Position numbers and translations under genes: made by a program | Virus record (IMG/VR): IMGVR_UViG_3300047089_000152 | Location: 1-64,000 of that record | Length of the DNA: 64,000 nucleotides | Source: a virus | Direction: 5' to 3' (one strand) | The notes under the pieces: generated by a model | What the model was told of the DNA's origin: nothing | The model's database searches: none | Seen by the model: the letters and a program-made list of their open reading frames with translations, nothing else | In this document: one piece after another, positions 6,726 to 13,841 of the stretch | Layout: every line of letters begins with the position of its first letter | Numbering within the stretch: the stretch's first letter is position 1

Positions 6726-7065
6726 CCCTGTGATGGTCCACCTGGAAAACTACACGTACAAGCCACGCGACGAAAAGGTGAACGAGCCGCTGGTTGATCA
6801 CATGCGCAGCGACCACCCGTCAGCGTGGGCCCGTTGGATGGTGGGTGACACGCTGGGTGACATCGAAGACCAGCATTACATCGAACACGGGAAGCTGACC
6901 AGCGAAGCTGAGATGGCCCGGGAGATCGAAGCTGACAACCGACGCGAACAGATCCCCAGCGACCAGTGCCCGCGTTCCGCGGAATGCGACTGTCGGCCGG
7001 GCGCATGCAGCATGCTCGACGCGTCCGTCGCCCGGCACCCCGCCGGTAAGAACAGGAGCATGTGA
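6706..7065 (+). CDS. Hypothetical protein, 119 aa
   Basis: ATG 6706 with AAAAGGAGAAGG upstream. The N-terminal 40 residues are beta-like; a helical middle (SAWARWMVGDTLGDIEDQHY) is followed by CPRSAECDCRPGACS, four cysteines in a loop. Unknown function. Confidence 0.65.
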   Translation: MPRTRTDPVMVHLENYTYKPRDEKVNEPLVDHMRSDHPSAWARWMVGDTLGDIEDQHYIEHGKLTSEAEMAREIEADNRREQIPSDQCPRSAECDCRPGACSMLDASVARHPAGKNRSM

Positions 7066-7370
7066 TGCAGCAGGTTCCGCAAGACACAGTGACACGCGTC
7101 GTCGTCGGTGACGACTTCTACGGGTACCGGATGCCGGTCCCGTCGGAGTTCACCCCGGACCCGATGGCAGACCTGGACGAGAAGTGGTCCGTGCTGGAAG
7201 GCATCGGGATCCCGCGTCGCGACGAAACGACACCGCTGCGTGCGTGGCGGGATGCGGTAGCCGACGAGACCGGTGTGCCCCGCGCGCAGCTGGACACCGA
7301 ACAGGGGGGTGTCCTCGACCTGGGGTTCACACCCATGTACGTCCGCACGTTCGTCCTGTTCCTGGCCTAA
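7065..7370 (+). CDS. Hypothetical protein, 101 aa
   Basis: ATG 7065 overlaps the previous TGA; AGGAG is nine bases upstream. Starts beta-rich (DTVTRVVVGDDFYGYRMPVP), then a helical segment with WRDAVADETGVPRAQL. No motif recognised. Confidence 0.6.
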   Translation: MQQVPQDTVTRVVVGDDFYGYRMPVPSEFTPDPMADLDEKWSVLEGIGIPRRDETTPLRAWRDAVADETGVPRAQLDTEQGGVLDLGFTPMYVRTFVLFLA

Positions 7371-7373
7371 GCC

Positions 7374-7487
7374 ATGTCTTCAAGGCGTAAGGCCATCAGG
7401 AACCTGAAACGGTGGAACAGGTACTTCTCGCATTACCGCGGGCATGTGCCCACGCCAGGTTTCTGGCGGGCTTTCAACCGCACGTGA
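7374..7487 (+). CDS. Very small basic protein, 37 aa
   Basis: ATG 7374 lies four bases after the preceding stop. Sequence is Arg/aromatic rich (SSRRKAIRNLKRWNRYFSHY, then GFWRAFNRT). Net charge strongly positive; could bind nucleic acid. Supported only by frame and spacing. Confidence 0.45.
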   Translation: MSSRRKAIRNLKRWNRYFSHYRGHVPTPGFWRAFNRT

Positions 7488-7522
7488 CATCATCGCGCGC
7501 CCGGCGCGTAATCCGGGCATAT

Positions 7523-7599
7523 GCCACTGGCACATGGCGCCGGCCTCGTACGTGGGTATTTGCCCCTGGGGTGCAGCTGTTCGATCCAGCTAGGTGGCA
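7523..7599 (+). other. tRNA-like fold, probably not a tRNA
   Basis: GCCACTG at 7523-7529 can pair at six of seven positions with AGGTGGC at 7592-7598. A perfect 5-bp T-arm with a TTCGATC loop lies at 7575-7591, and overall length fits a tRNA. The D arm is not canonical and the anticodon stem keeps only three pairs, with no T at the position before the anticodon; no CCA follows. Confidence 0.25.
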
Positions 7600-7602
7600 C
7601 GA

Positions 7603-7658
7603 ACCGGGCGCGCACGATCTCCGTGTTAACAGCACGGCATCTCACGTGCGCGCCCGGT
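7603..7658 (+). ncRNA. 14-bp hairpin before the 88-aa gene
   Basis: ACCGGGCGCGCACG at 7603-7616 pairs perfectly with 7645-7658; the 28-base loop contains a smaller CCGTG/CACGG hairpin. The ribosome-binding site AAAGGAGGA follows 15 bases later. The architecture resembles families A-C but the flanks differ. Confidence 0.55.
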
Positions 7659-7685
7659 CCCCACATAGAACGAAAGGAGGACAGC

Positions 7686-7952
7686 ATGGCCGACAAGATC
7701 GTGGACGGCGAAACCTATGACTGGTCCACGGAAAGAACCGGTGGCGGGCGGACCGCTAAGGGGTATACGAAGTACCTGCATCTCCTCGACGGGAAAGCCC
7801 GTGAACTCGACATCTACGACTACGGGCACACGAACCCGGTCAACTTCCTGATCGCGCTGCGGAGGGTCGCGCGTGTGCACGGTCTCGCCGCCAAAACCAA
7901 GGTTGTGGACGACCACACCGTCGCATTCCAGATCACCGGGAGACGTAAATGA
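7686..7952 (+). CDS. Hypothetical protein, 88 aa
   Basis: ATG 7686 after AAAGGAGGACAGC. Compact alpha/beta pattern: KYLHLLDGKARELDIYDYGH, a helix (PVNFLIALRRVARVHG) and a final strand. No cysteines. Stop overlaps the next ATG (ATGA). Unknown. Confidence 0.65.
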   Translation: MADKIVDGETYDWSTERTGGGRTAKGYTKYLHLLDGKARELDIYDYGHTNPVNFLIALRRVARVHGLAAKTKVVDDHTVAFQITGRRK

Positions 7953-8353
7953 ACGCGTCCGTGTTCGACGCGATCCGGGTCGCGCAGGACCTGACCACAC
8001 CGGACTCCACGAACTACGAATACATCCGCGGGCAGGCAGACCTGATCTGTCACCTGTTCGGCCTGTCCACGGACGAGTGGCGGGACGAGGTGATAGCGGA
8101 GATCAGGCAGCAGTCCGGCAAGTACGTGAATGTGGAGCCCGTCCGGGAGCCTTTGAACGTGACCATCACGCCGGATGCGCGTGATCGGATACGCGACCTG
8201 CACAAACCCAACACTGACCTGTCACCTACGCCCTACTGCACCAACGCGAACGGCATCCCGGGTAACCACAGGGACGTAACGGCGTGGCCGTGTGTGGTGA
8301 TAACGCTCCTAGAAGCGCTGGAAGCCGCAGAGAAACAGCTAAGCCTCGACTGA
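7949..8353 (+). CDS. Hypothetical protein, 134 aa
   Basis: ATG 7949 overlaps the upstream stop. Contains LSTDEWRDEVIAEIRQQ, close to AEEWRDEIAY in the protein at 18079. The C-terminal half (NANGIPGNHRDVTAWPCVV, then a helix) is unlike anything recognised. Confidence 0.6.
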   Translation: MNASVFDAIRVAQDLTTPDSTNYEYIRGQADLICHLFGLSTDEWRDEVIAEIRQQSGKYVNVEPVREPLNVTITPDARDRIRDLHKPNTDLSPTPYCTNANGIPGNHRDVTAWPCVVITLLEALEAAEKQLSLD

Positions 8354-8370
8354 AAAGGGGATACAGGCAA

Positions 8371-8688
8371 ATGGAAAAGAACACTGAACTGGCATACGAG
8401 ACGCTGGACTACATCCGCGAGCACCCCGAGGAATGGGACCAGAATCAGTTCGTCTGCGGTACTACAGCGTGTTACGCCGGGCGTGCCGCGCTTATCAGCC
8501 TGGGACTTCAAAACCAGTCCCAGTACCATGAATACCGGATAAATAACGGCTTCGACACCGAAGCGATCGCAACGCGTGCGCTCGGCTGGACCAAACAGGA
8601 AGCCTCTCACGTGTTCTACAGGTTCACGAAGGACTTCGCGGTGCTGGAACGCGCCGTCAAGGAAGTACTCAACGGTGAGGTCCACTGA
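8371..8688 (+). CDS. Hypothetical protein, 105 aa
   Basis: ATG 8371; AAAAGGGG lies upstream. Helical throughout with a conserved-looking core CGTTACYAGRAALISLG and WTKQEASHVFYRFTKDFAVL. The CGTxxCxAG pattern is typical of an actinophage hypothetical family I cannot name. Followed by a hairpin. Confidence 0.65.
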   Translation: MEKNTELAYETLDYIREHPEEWDQNQFVCGTTACYAGRAALISLGLQNQSQYHEYRINNGFDTEAIATRALGWTKQEASHVFYRFTKDFAVLERAVKEVLNGEVH

Positions 8689-8704
8689 ACCTCCGGTGAC
8701 ATTC

Positions 8705-8744
8705 AGCATCGCCACCCGCCCCCGTCCGGTCGGGTGGTGTTGCT
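8705..8744 (+). terminator. Hairpin ending in TTGC...TGCCAGCCGG
   Basis: 8705-8718 pairs with 8731-8744 with one mismatch (AGCATCGCCACCCG against CGGGTGGTGTTGCT). The downstream TGTGCCAGCCGG recurs after a similar stem near 18110-18155, so this may be a fourth, two-copy family. Confidence 0.5.
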
Positions 8745-8786
8745 GTGTGCCAGCCGGTGCGCAAACGATAGAAGGGAGGGGCAGTT

Positions 8787-9275
8787 ATGCCCCACCGATT
8801 TGACCCGTTCGGGGTGGACGAACCAGGAGACCAGGAAGAGGAAACGCTCCGCCGCCTCGACGCGAACCTGCTTGGCGGCGGCCCGCTGCCGCCGCGTGGG
8901 ACGATCGAGCAGTTCATCCAAGCTGCGGGCATCGTCGGCGACGGTGAGCAGATCCAGTTCATCGGGATCGCTGTCGGTGTCTCCAGCATGCCGGGCGTAG
9001 CCGGGCGTTCCCTCTCGTGGGATGCGGGTGACCCGCTGCCGCACACGTCACGGACGTTCGACGACCCGCCGTTCGCGTACACACCGTCCGAGTGGCGGGA
9101 CATGCTGATCCGGGGGGTCAGCCTGGCTGAGGACGAAGACGATTTCACGTTCGACCTGAAAGCGTCCCTCGGCCAGGACATGATCCACTCGCATCACGTC
9201 CCCGTCGACACGGCGATCGACGGGTGCGGCGAGTTCGCCGCGTGGCTGTGGTCCGAGTTCCGTACGGTGCCGTGA
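8787..9275 (+). CDS. Hypothetical protein, 162 aa
   Basis: ATG 8787 with GAAGGGAGGGG upstream. Acidic, proline-containing N-terminus (DPFGVDEPGDQEEE), then a mixed alpha/beta body with WRDMLIRGVSLAEDEDDFTF and CGEFAAWLWSEF near the end. Unknown; coupled to the next gene by TGATG. Confidence 0.65.
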   Translation: MPHRFDPFGVDEPGDQEEETLRRLDANLLGGGPLPPRGTIEQFIQAAGIVGDGEQIQFIGIAVGVSSMPGVAGRSLSWDAGDPLPHTSRTFDDPPFAYTPSEWRDMLIRGVSLAEDEDDFTFDLKASLGQDMIHSHHVPVDTAIDGCGEFAAWLWSEFRTVP

Positions 9276-9487
9276 TGGTGCTCAGGCCGAAAGAACGTGA
9301 GATCAGGGTGCGTGAGATACGCAACACGCTGCTGATCGCCACGCGGGCGCAGACACCGAGCGGTGCGCTGAAGCTTCTACGTGAGGCCGCGGATCAGCTG
9401 ACCGTACTGCTCAAGCTGGAAACGGGAGGAGAGACAGCGAACGAGGCGGACGGGAACGTACGGGGAGCGCACGCAGCGCAGCCGTGA
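9275..9487 (+). CDS. Hypothetical helical protein, 70 aa
   Basis: ATG 9275 overlaps the upstream stop. Two charged helices (KEREIRVREIRNTLLIATRA; ALKLLREAADQLTVLLKLE) and a Gly/Ala tail. Could dimerise. Unknown. Confidence 0.55.
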   Translation: MVLRPKEREIRVREIRNTLLIATRAQTPSGALKLLREAADQLTVLLKLETGGETANEADGNVRGAHAAQP

Positions 9488-9759
9488 AAGGTAAACGGTG
9501 TCCTGACTGCGGCCAGCCTATGACCCGGTATGTTACTGGCTGGAAGTGCATGAACGTCAAGGCGCACGCCAAGTCGCTCCGTAACCCGAACAAGGGTGCT
9601 GCCAGGAATCCCCGCGGTGTCAACCAGACCGCACAGAAGAAACCGTCCAAGGGCAGGTACGTTCTGACAGACTGCCCGAACTGTGAGAACGGTCAGCGTC
9701 TGAACCCTAAACGGTGCACACTGTGCAAGAAGCGCGGACGGGTCTGGACGATTAAGTAG
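9484..9759 (+). CDS. Double zinc-ribbon protein, 91 aa
   Basis: GTG 9484 overlaps the previous TGA (GTGA). Two cysteine modules: CPDCGQPM...WKC at residues 5-25 and CPNCENG...CTLCKKRGRV at 65-88, separated by a basic linker. The second resembles a DnaJ-type or rubredoxin-like knuckle. Probably nucleic-acid binding. Followed by stem-loop B1. Confidence 0.7.
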   Translation: MKGKRCPDCGQPMTRYVTGWKCMNVKAHAKSLRNPNKGAARNPRGVNQTAQKKPSKGRYVLTDCPNCENGQRLNPKRCTLCKKRGRVWTIK

Positions 9760-9762
9760 CAG

Positions 9763-9830
9763 CATCCTGCCAGGAGGAGCGTGCAGGTCCACAATGGACC
9801 TGCACGCTCTGCTTGCCAGAGAGGCAGCAT
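9763..9830 (+). ncRNA. Family B stem-loop, copy B1
   Basis: CATCCTGCCAGGAGG, then a perfect 14-bp stem (9778-9791 with 9795-9808, loop CAA), then CTGCTTGCCAGAGAGGCAGC. The right flank can itself fold as TGCC/GGCA. Four further copies follow up to 15.1 kb, each with a different stem. Confidence 0.65.
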
Positions 9831-9852
9831 CAACTAGGAGTTTGAGATAGTC

Positions 9853-10428
9853 ATGAACATCACAGAACCGCCGACCACACCCATCGCGACGTTGCCGCCG
9901 AGACCAGACCATCACAACCGTAATCGTGTCCTCGCAGGCGCGGGCGCGGTCGTGGCGCTCGTGATCGGGATCGCTGTCGGTGCGTCAGCTAGCGGCACTA
10001 CCACCGTTACCAAGCCCGTTCCCGGTCCGACAATCACCGCGACACAGACGGTTGCAGGTCCCACGCCGACCGTCACGCAGACGACCCATGTCAAGGTCAC
10101 CCAGACAGTCAACGTGCCGCCGCCCGCGCTGACCGTGGCGTCGTACCACGGTACGGGTAGCTGGAACAGCCCGCAGTTCAACGTGTCCGACGGTGCGGTG
10201 CTGACCGTCCGGTTCTCCTACTGGAACAACACCAGCGGGTACGGCGGTGACAACTTCATCGCCGACATCGTGTCCAGCGGCGACAACTTGTCGCTCGCCA
10301 ACGACATTGCCGTCTCCGGTGGTAAGACCACCACGGTGTATCCCGACACCAGTCTCGGTGGCAGCAACCTGTACCACCTGGAAGTGCAAGCGACCGGTCC
10401 CTGGTCGGTCACCATCAGCTCCAACTGA
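9853..10428 (+). CDS. Membrane-anchored surface protein, 191 aa
   Basis: ATG 9853; only a weak TAGGAG site upstream. A cytoplasmic proline-rich start, one transmembrane helix at about 28-48 (VLAGAGAVVALVIGIAVG), a Thr/Pro stalk at 50-95, and a C-terminal beta-rich domain (GTGSWNSPQFNVSDG to GPWSVTISSN). This is the layout of actinobacterial type II membrane proteins with an outside domain. A role in superinfection exclusion is possible but is only inference. Confidence 0.7.
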   Translation: MNITEPPTTPIATLPPRPDHHNRNRVLAGAGAVVALVIGIAVGASASGTTTVTKPVPGPTITATQTVAGPTPTVTQTTHVKVTQTVNVPPPALTVASYHGTGSWNSPQFNVSDGAVLTVRFSYWNNTSGYGGDNFIADIVSSGDNLSLANDIAVSGGKTTTVYPDTSLGGSNLYHLEVQATGPWSVTISSN

Positions 10429-10430
10429 AT

Positions 10431-10506
10431 CCCTGGCAGGAGGAGGGGACACGCGCGCTCTGACCGGTGGTGCGCGTGTCCCCTCTGCTTGCCACGGAGG
10501 CACAGC
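10431..10506 (+). ncRNA. Family B stem-loop, copy B2
   Basis: CCTGGCAGGAGG, a 13-bp stem (10444-10456 with 10472-10484), then CTGCTTGCCACGGAGGCACAGC. The left flank is CCTGGCAGG rather than CCTGCCAGG. Confidence 0.65.
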
Positions 10507-10519
10507 AGAAAGGACAACC

Positions 10520-10834
10520 ATGATGAGCAAGAGGACACGTTTGATTGCTGCTGGTGTGCTCGCAGCGTCCGCGTTGACAGCAGGCTGTTCCAGCCCGCAG
10601 CTGAAAGACCTCGGCGGGACCGGGCAGGCGAACCCCGACTACATCATCACATACCTGAACGTGTCAGAGTTCCCGAACATAACCCTGGTCTGCATCAAAG
10701 GCGTCGGGTTCGCGACCACAACCCGCGACTATGAGCCGCTCACCAGGATCCCCCAGTGGGACGCTTTCTGCGCCACGAAGGAACCAGCGAGCGGTCAGCC
10801 GATACCGACGCAGAGTCCTGCCACCACCGGCTGA
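10520..10834 (+). CDS. Lipoprotein, 104 aa
   Basis: ATG 10520 (or 10523), with AAAGGACAACC upstream. A basic start, hydrophobic core and lipobox ASALTAGC place the mature N-terminus at Cys of CSSPQ. The mature 80 residues contain two cysteines (LVCIKG and AFCATK) that may be linked, and a Pro/Thr tail. Such phage lipoproteins sometimes block DNA entry of related phages; that is inference. Confidence 0.7.
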   Translation: MMSKRTRLIAAGVLAASALTAGCSSPQLKDLGGTGQANPDYIITYLNVSEFPNITLVCIKGVGFATTTRDYEPLTRIPQWDAFCATKEPASGQPIPTQSPATTG

Positions 10835-10847
10835 GGAGAACACGCAC

Positions 10848-11213
10848 ATGAAAGAAGCCCGAGAGATCTACGCAGAACTCCAGTCGGTTACGTATTTCAC
10901 GGTGACCGACGATCACCTCAAACTTATGCGCCGCGCCTACGTGTCCTGGGACGACTGCGAGTTTGGCGCCCCTGCTGTCGACTGCAAGCGCCCGTACGGG
11001 AACTCCGATGTCCTGGCCGACATAGCGGAGATCCTGGAAGTACCGGACGATCAGTGGAAAGACGCGGACGGGGAGCCGTTCCACGCGGCGGAGGCGCTCA
11101 TACGTTTGCATGCCGAGACGGCGGTCGTGCTGCAAATCGCGCTGTCTACCGGCCAGTTCAGCACCGGCCGTTACGTACGCGAAAAGTTCGGCACGTGGCG
11201 GCCACTAATCTAG
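10848..11213 (+). CDS. Hypothetical protein, 121 aa
   Basis: ATG 10848 after GAGGAGAACACGCAC. Helical with YFTVTDDHLKLMRRAYVSWD and a segment CKRPYGNSDVLADIAEILE, then a region with HAAEALIRLHAETAVVLQIA. The signature CKRPYGNS..DIAEIL is seen in actinophage hypothetical proteins; no function known to me. Confidence 0.7.
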   Translation: MKEAREIYAELQSVTYFTVTDDHLKLMRRAYVSWDDCEFGAPAVDCKRPYGNSDVLADIAEILEVPDDQWKDADGEPFHAAEALIRLHAETAVVLQIALSTGQFSTGRYVREKFGTWRPLI

Positions 11214-11215
11214 GC

Positions 11216-11311
11216 ATCCTGCCAGGGAGAACACGCCCAGGCACGGCCCGCGCTTGCTAGCGGCTTGCACGGTACGGGTCTGGGCGTGTTCTTCTTGCCA
11301 GAGAAGCAGCG
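11216..11311 (+). ncRNA. Family B stem-loop, copy B3
   Basis: ATCCTGCCAGGGA, a 12-bp stem (11229-11240 with 11280-11291) closing a 39-base loop, then TTCTTGCCAGAGAAGCAGC. The largest loop in the family; it could hold further structure. Confidence 0.6.
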
Positions 11312-11329
11312 GACACGAAACGAGGAATC

Positions 11330-11569
11330 ATGAAAACGAGAACACGACCTATCCCGCATGTCCAACAGTGGCAGTGCGGGTTCTGCGGGCCTGGTGCGCG
11401 CGGTGACCCGCATGTCTGCCATGACAGCCGGGGCAGGTGCAGGGGCACGTGGGATTTCTTCGTACCCCATACCCTGGGAAACGAGTATGGTGCGGTGACC
11501 TGCGCGTGCGCCGCGTCTGGGCACCACAAGACGGTCGCCCGGGTCGTGAACTTTGCCTGGCTGTCATGA
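11330..11569 (+). CDS. Cys/His-rich protein, 79 aa
   Basis: ATG 11330 after CGAGGAATC. Contains WQCGFCGPGARGDPHVCHD, then CRGTW and VTCACAASGHH: seven cysteines and several histidines in a zinc-finger-like arrangement. Its stop overlaps the next ATG (ATGA). Confidence 0.6.
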   Translation: MKTRTRPIPHVQQWQCGFCGPGARGDPHVCHDSRGRCRGTWDFFVPHTLGNEYGAVTCACAASGHHKTVARVVNFAWLS

Positions 11570-11835
11570 GACAGGATGAGGCTGAGAGGCTCGCAGCGGC
11601 GCATGTCCGCACTATGAGACGGTTCGGGTTGCTGATGTGGCTTGTTATCCTCCCAGCGCTGGGACTGTTCTTGTACTTGGGGGTTTTCGCGCCCGGGTAC
11701 CACCCGCAGCGCCACTCAGCGCCCCCGACGTTCAGCTGCTCGTCTCAGCGTGCAGCGTCGCAGGTGCTGGGTGACGGCGGTGCGATAGCCCCGTTGTGCG
11801 GGAACACGCCATACCCTGACGCGCCGGGCACGTAG
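11566..11835 (+). CDS. Single-pass membrane protein, 89 aa
   Basis: ATG 11566 overlaps the upstream stop. A charged helical N-terminus, one membrane helix at about 20-42 (GLLMWLVILPALGLFLYLGV), then an outside tail with two cysteines (TFSCSSQ and PLCGNTPY) that could form a disulfide. Function unknown. Confidence 0.65.
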   Translation: MRQDEAERLAAAHVRTMRRFGLLMWLVILPALGLFLYLGVFAPGYHPQRHSAPPTFSCSSQRAASQVLGDGGAIAPLCGNTPYPDAPGT

Positions 11836-11863
11836 CCCGCTGGGCGGCGGTAGAAGAGGAGAA

Positions 11864-11992
11864 ATGAGATTCCTGGTCAAAGTGGATAGGTGGCTGCACC
11901 GCGTGATGCGCGGGCGCTGCTACTGTCCGTGGTTGTGCCTGAAAATTTCCTACTACCAGGCCATGAAAGACGAGAAGAAGAAAGGTAAGTAG
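11864..11992 (+). CDS. Small basic protein, 42 aa
   Basis: ATG 11864 after AAGAGGAGAA. Arg/Trp-rich start, a central CYCPWLC motif and a Lys-rich tail (KDEKKKGK). Ends just before a strong terminator. Confidence 0.5.
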   Translation: MRFLVKVDRWLHRVMRGRCYCPWLCLKISYYQAMKDEKKKGK

Positions 11993-12014
11993 CCGGTCCT
12001 GATCTGCGCATTAC

Positions 12015-12048
12015 ACCCGGATCCCGTTGTGTGGGGTCCGGGTTTTTT
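12015..12048 (+). terminator. Strong intrinsic terminator
   Basis: ACCCGGATCCC pairs with GGGGTCCGGGT (12015-12025 with 12033-12043, one T-G pair) and runs into six T residues at 12043-12048. The clearest rho-independent terminator in the left block, directly before the ATPase gene. Confidence 0.85.
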
Positions 12049-12069
12049 GCGCTCACCAGGAAGGTGAGC

Positions 12070-13722
12070 ATGTCGACAACAGAAAGGGCAGAAATGCCAG
12101 CGGATCGTAACAGTCGGGAACGGACACAGCTCGCGCAGATGTTCAAGAAGGAGATGTCCCGGGTCGCAGCCGAGCAGATCAAGGCCGCGTCCAGGCCGCC
12201 GACAGAGCAGGAGAAGCGCACCGCGGCGATCATGGCCAACCTGGACGAGCTGGGCGGCAAGATCGTCGGCGACGACAACATCGTCTTCGAGGGCACGCAG
12301 ATCAAGCTGCCCAGGGACATGGAGGGCAAACTCGACGAGGTCGTCGCGTTCATCGAGCAGTACGCCGAAAACCAGAACGCGCACTTCAACATGAAGCGCG
12401 CGTTCAACTACCGGCCACACGACGTGGCGGCTGCGTTCGGCCGCACGATGAAGAAGCTGTTCGGCGTGTCCGGGGTCGGGAAGGCGCAGTTCTCCATGTT
12501 CGGGATCATCCCACCGGAGTACATCAGCGTGAACTCCGGTCCCAACGGGGAAACCATCCAGGTCCCGTGGGGGAAGGTCGAGTTCTCGCTGCTCGAAGCC
12601 GAATTCTACATCGGTGCGACCAAGAGCGCAGAGTTCGGGACCGTCGGCGAGATCACCGTGGACGCACCGAAGAAGAACCGCAACAAGATCGACGGGTTCT
12701 TCAAGGTCCTCGCGGAGGAACTGCAACTCAGGTCGATTTACCGTGGCCACGCGATCACCGCGCACCCGAAGGAGCCTCAGTTCCTGGACCTGAACGCGAT
12801 CAACCCGGCGCGGGTCATCTACACCGAGGACGTGGAGACGCAGCTGCGGGTCAACCTGTGGGCGCCGCTCCAGTACTCGGAGACGCTGGCTGCGAGGAAT
12901 ATCCCGTTCAAGAGGGCCGTGCTGCTGTTCGGCCCGAACGGCACGGGTAAAACCCTCGCGGGTGGCCTGGCAGCGATGCTGTCCACGCAGAACGGGATCA
13001 CGTACATCCTGGTGCGTGCGCAGGACGACCCGATGGCCGCGCTGGAAACCGCGGCCATGTACGAACCGGCCGTGGTCATGGTCGAAGACATCGACACGGT
13101 CGCGTCTGCTAACCAGGACAGGAACCAGATCAAGCTGGTCCTGGACAGGCTGGACAACGTGGCCGCGAAGGGCCGCAAGATCATGGTCATCTTCACCACC
13201 AACGAAGTGGCCGACCTGGACCGGAACGTGCTCCGGCCCGGGCGTATCGACGCTGCGATCGAAGTCGGTGCCCTGGACCGTCCCGGGTACGAGCGGCTCG
13301 TCAAGGCGCTCATCGAACCGGAGTTCCTCTCCGACGACATCAACTACGACACGGTGTGCGAGGCGATGTACTACTACGACGAGGTCGCCAAGGAAAGGAA
13401 GGGGTTCCTGCCCGCGTTCGCTACCGAGGCGATCCAGCGGTCCATGCGGTACCGGATCATGGAGAACCATGGTGAGCCGGGTGTCATCACCACCGACAAC
13501 CTTGTGGACGCGTGCAAGGGCATGGCGTCGCACATCGTCCTGATGGACGCCGCGGAACGCGCCGACGACAAGAAGACGACGATGGAAGCCGCGTTCAGCG
13601 AGGCCATCGGCGCTGCCCTGTCGGACACGACAGGGACGTTCGCGGAGATCGAGGAAGGCGCAGGTATGCACTCCGTCTTCGAGAACGTGCAGGTGGAGTA
13701 CTCGACGGACGGCCATTCCTGA
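12070..13722 (+). CDS. AAA family ATPase
   Basis: ATG 12070 follows AGGAAGGTGAGC. The 550-aa protein has about 250 N-terminal residues without a named domain, then an AAA module: Walker A GPNGTGKT (about 287-294), Walker B VVMVEDID (about 334-341), a sensor-like IFTTNE and an arginine-finger region LRPGRID (about 388-394). The AAA core resembles CDC48/proteasomal-ATPase-type modules, which remodel protein complexes; the N-terminal part likely sets the substrate. It lies between an intrinsic terminator and stem-loop B4, so it may be its own unit. Long antisense open frames across it are shadows. Confidence 0.85.
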   Translation: MSTTERAEMPADRNSRERTQLAQMFKKEMSRVAAEQIKAASRPPTEQEKRTAAIMANLDELGGKIVGDDNIVFEGTQIKLPRDMEGKLDEVVAFIEQYAENQNAHFNMKRAFNYRPHDVAAAFGRTMKKLFGVSGVGKAQFSMFGIIPPEYISVNSGPNGETIQVPWGKVEFSLLEAEFYIGATKSAEFGTVGEITVDAPKKNRNKIDGFFKVLAEELQLRSIYRGHAITAHPKEPQFLDLNAINPARVIYTEDVETQLRVNLWAPLQYSETLAARNIPFKRAVLLFGPNGTGKTLAGGLAAMLSTQNGITYILVRAQDDPMAALETAAMYEPAVVMVEDIDTVASANQDRNQIKLVLDRLDNVAAKGRKIMVIFTTNEVADLDRNVLRPGRIDAAIEVGALDRPGYERLVKALIEPEFLSDDINYDTVCEAMYYYDEVAKERKGFLPAFATEAIQRSMRYRIMENHGEPGVITTDNLVDACKGMASHIVLMDAAERADDKKTTMEAAFSEAIGAALSDTTGTFAEIEEGAGMHSVFENVQVEYSTDGHS

Positions 13723-13725
13723 CCC

Positions 13726-13785
13726 CTGCCAGGAAGGTCCCGCCCAGGCGCACGCGGCCTGGGCGGGGCCTGCTCGACAGGAATC
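13726..13785 (+). ncRNA. Family B stem-loop, copy B4
   Basis: CCCTGCCAGGAA, a 14-bp stem with one G-U pair (13736-13749 with 13757-13770), then CTGCTCGACAGGAATCAGC. The right flank has diverged from TTGCCAG. Confidence 0.6.
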
Positions 13786-13841
13786 AGCAAGTCTGCCCTA
13801 TGCCACTCATCAGGGGCTTCACAAGGAGGAGAAACAAGACA

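Noticed and set aside
7523-7599. Calling a tRNA gene
   Set aside because: Anticodon stem has only three pairs, no T before the anticodon, D arm is not canonical and no CCA follows.
11953-13716. Minus-strand 587-codon frame opposite the AAA ATPase
   Set aside because: High-GC antisense shadow; the plus strand has Walker A/B and arginine-finger motifs and a good ribosome site.
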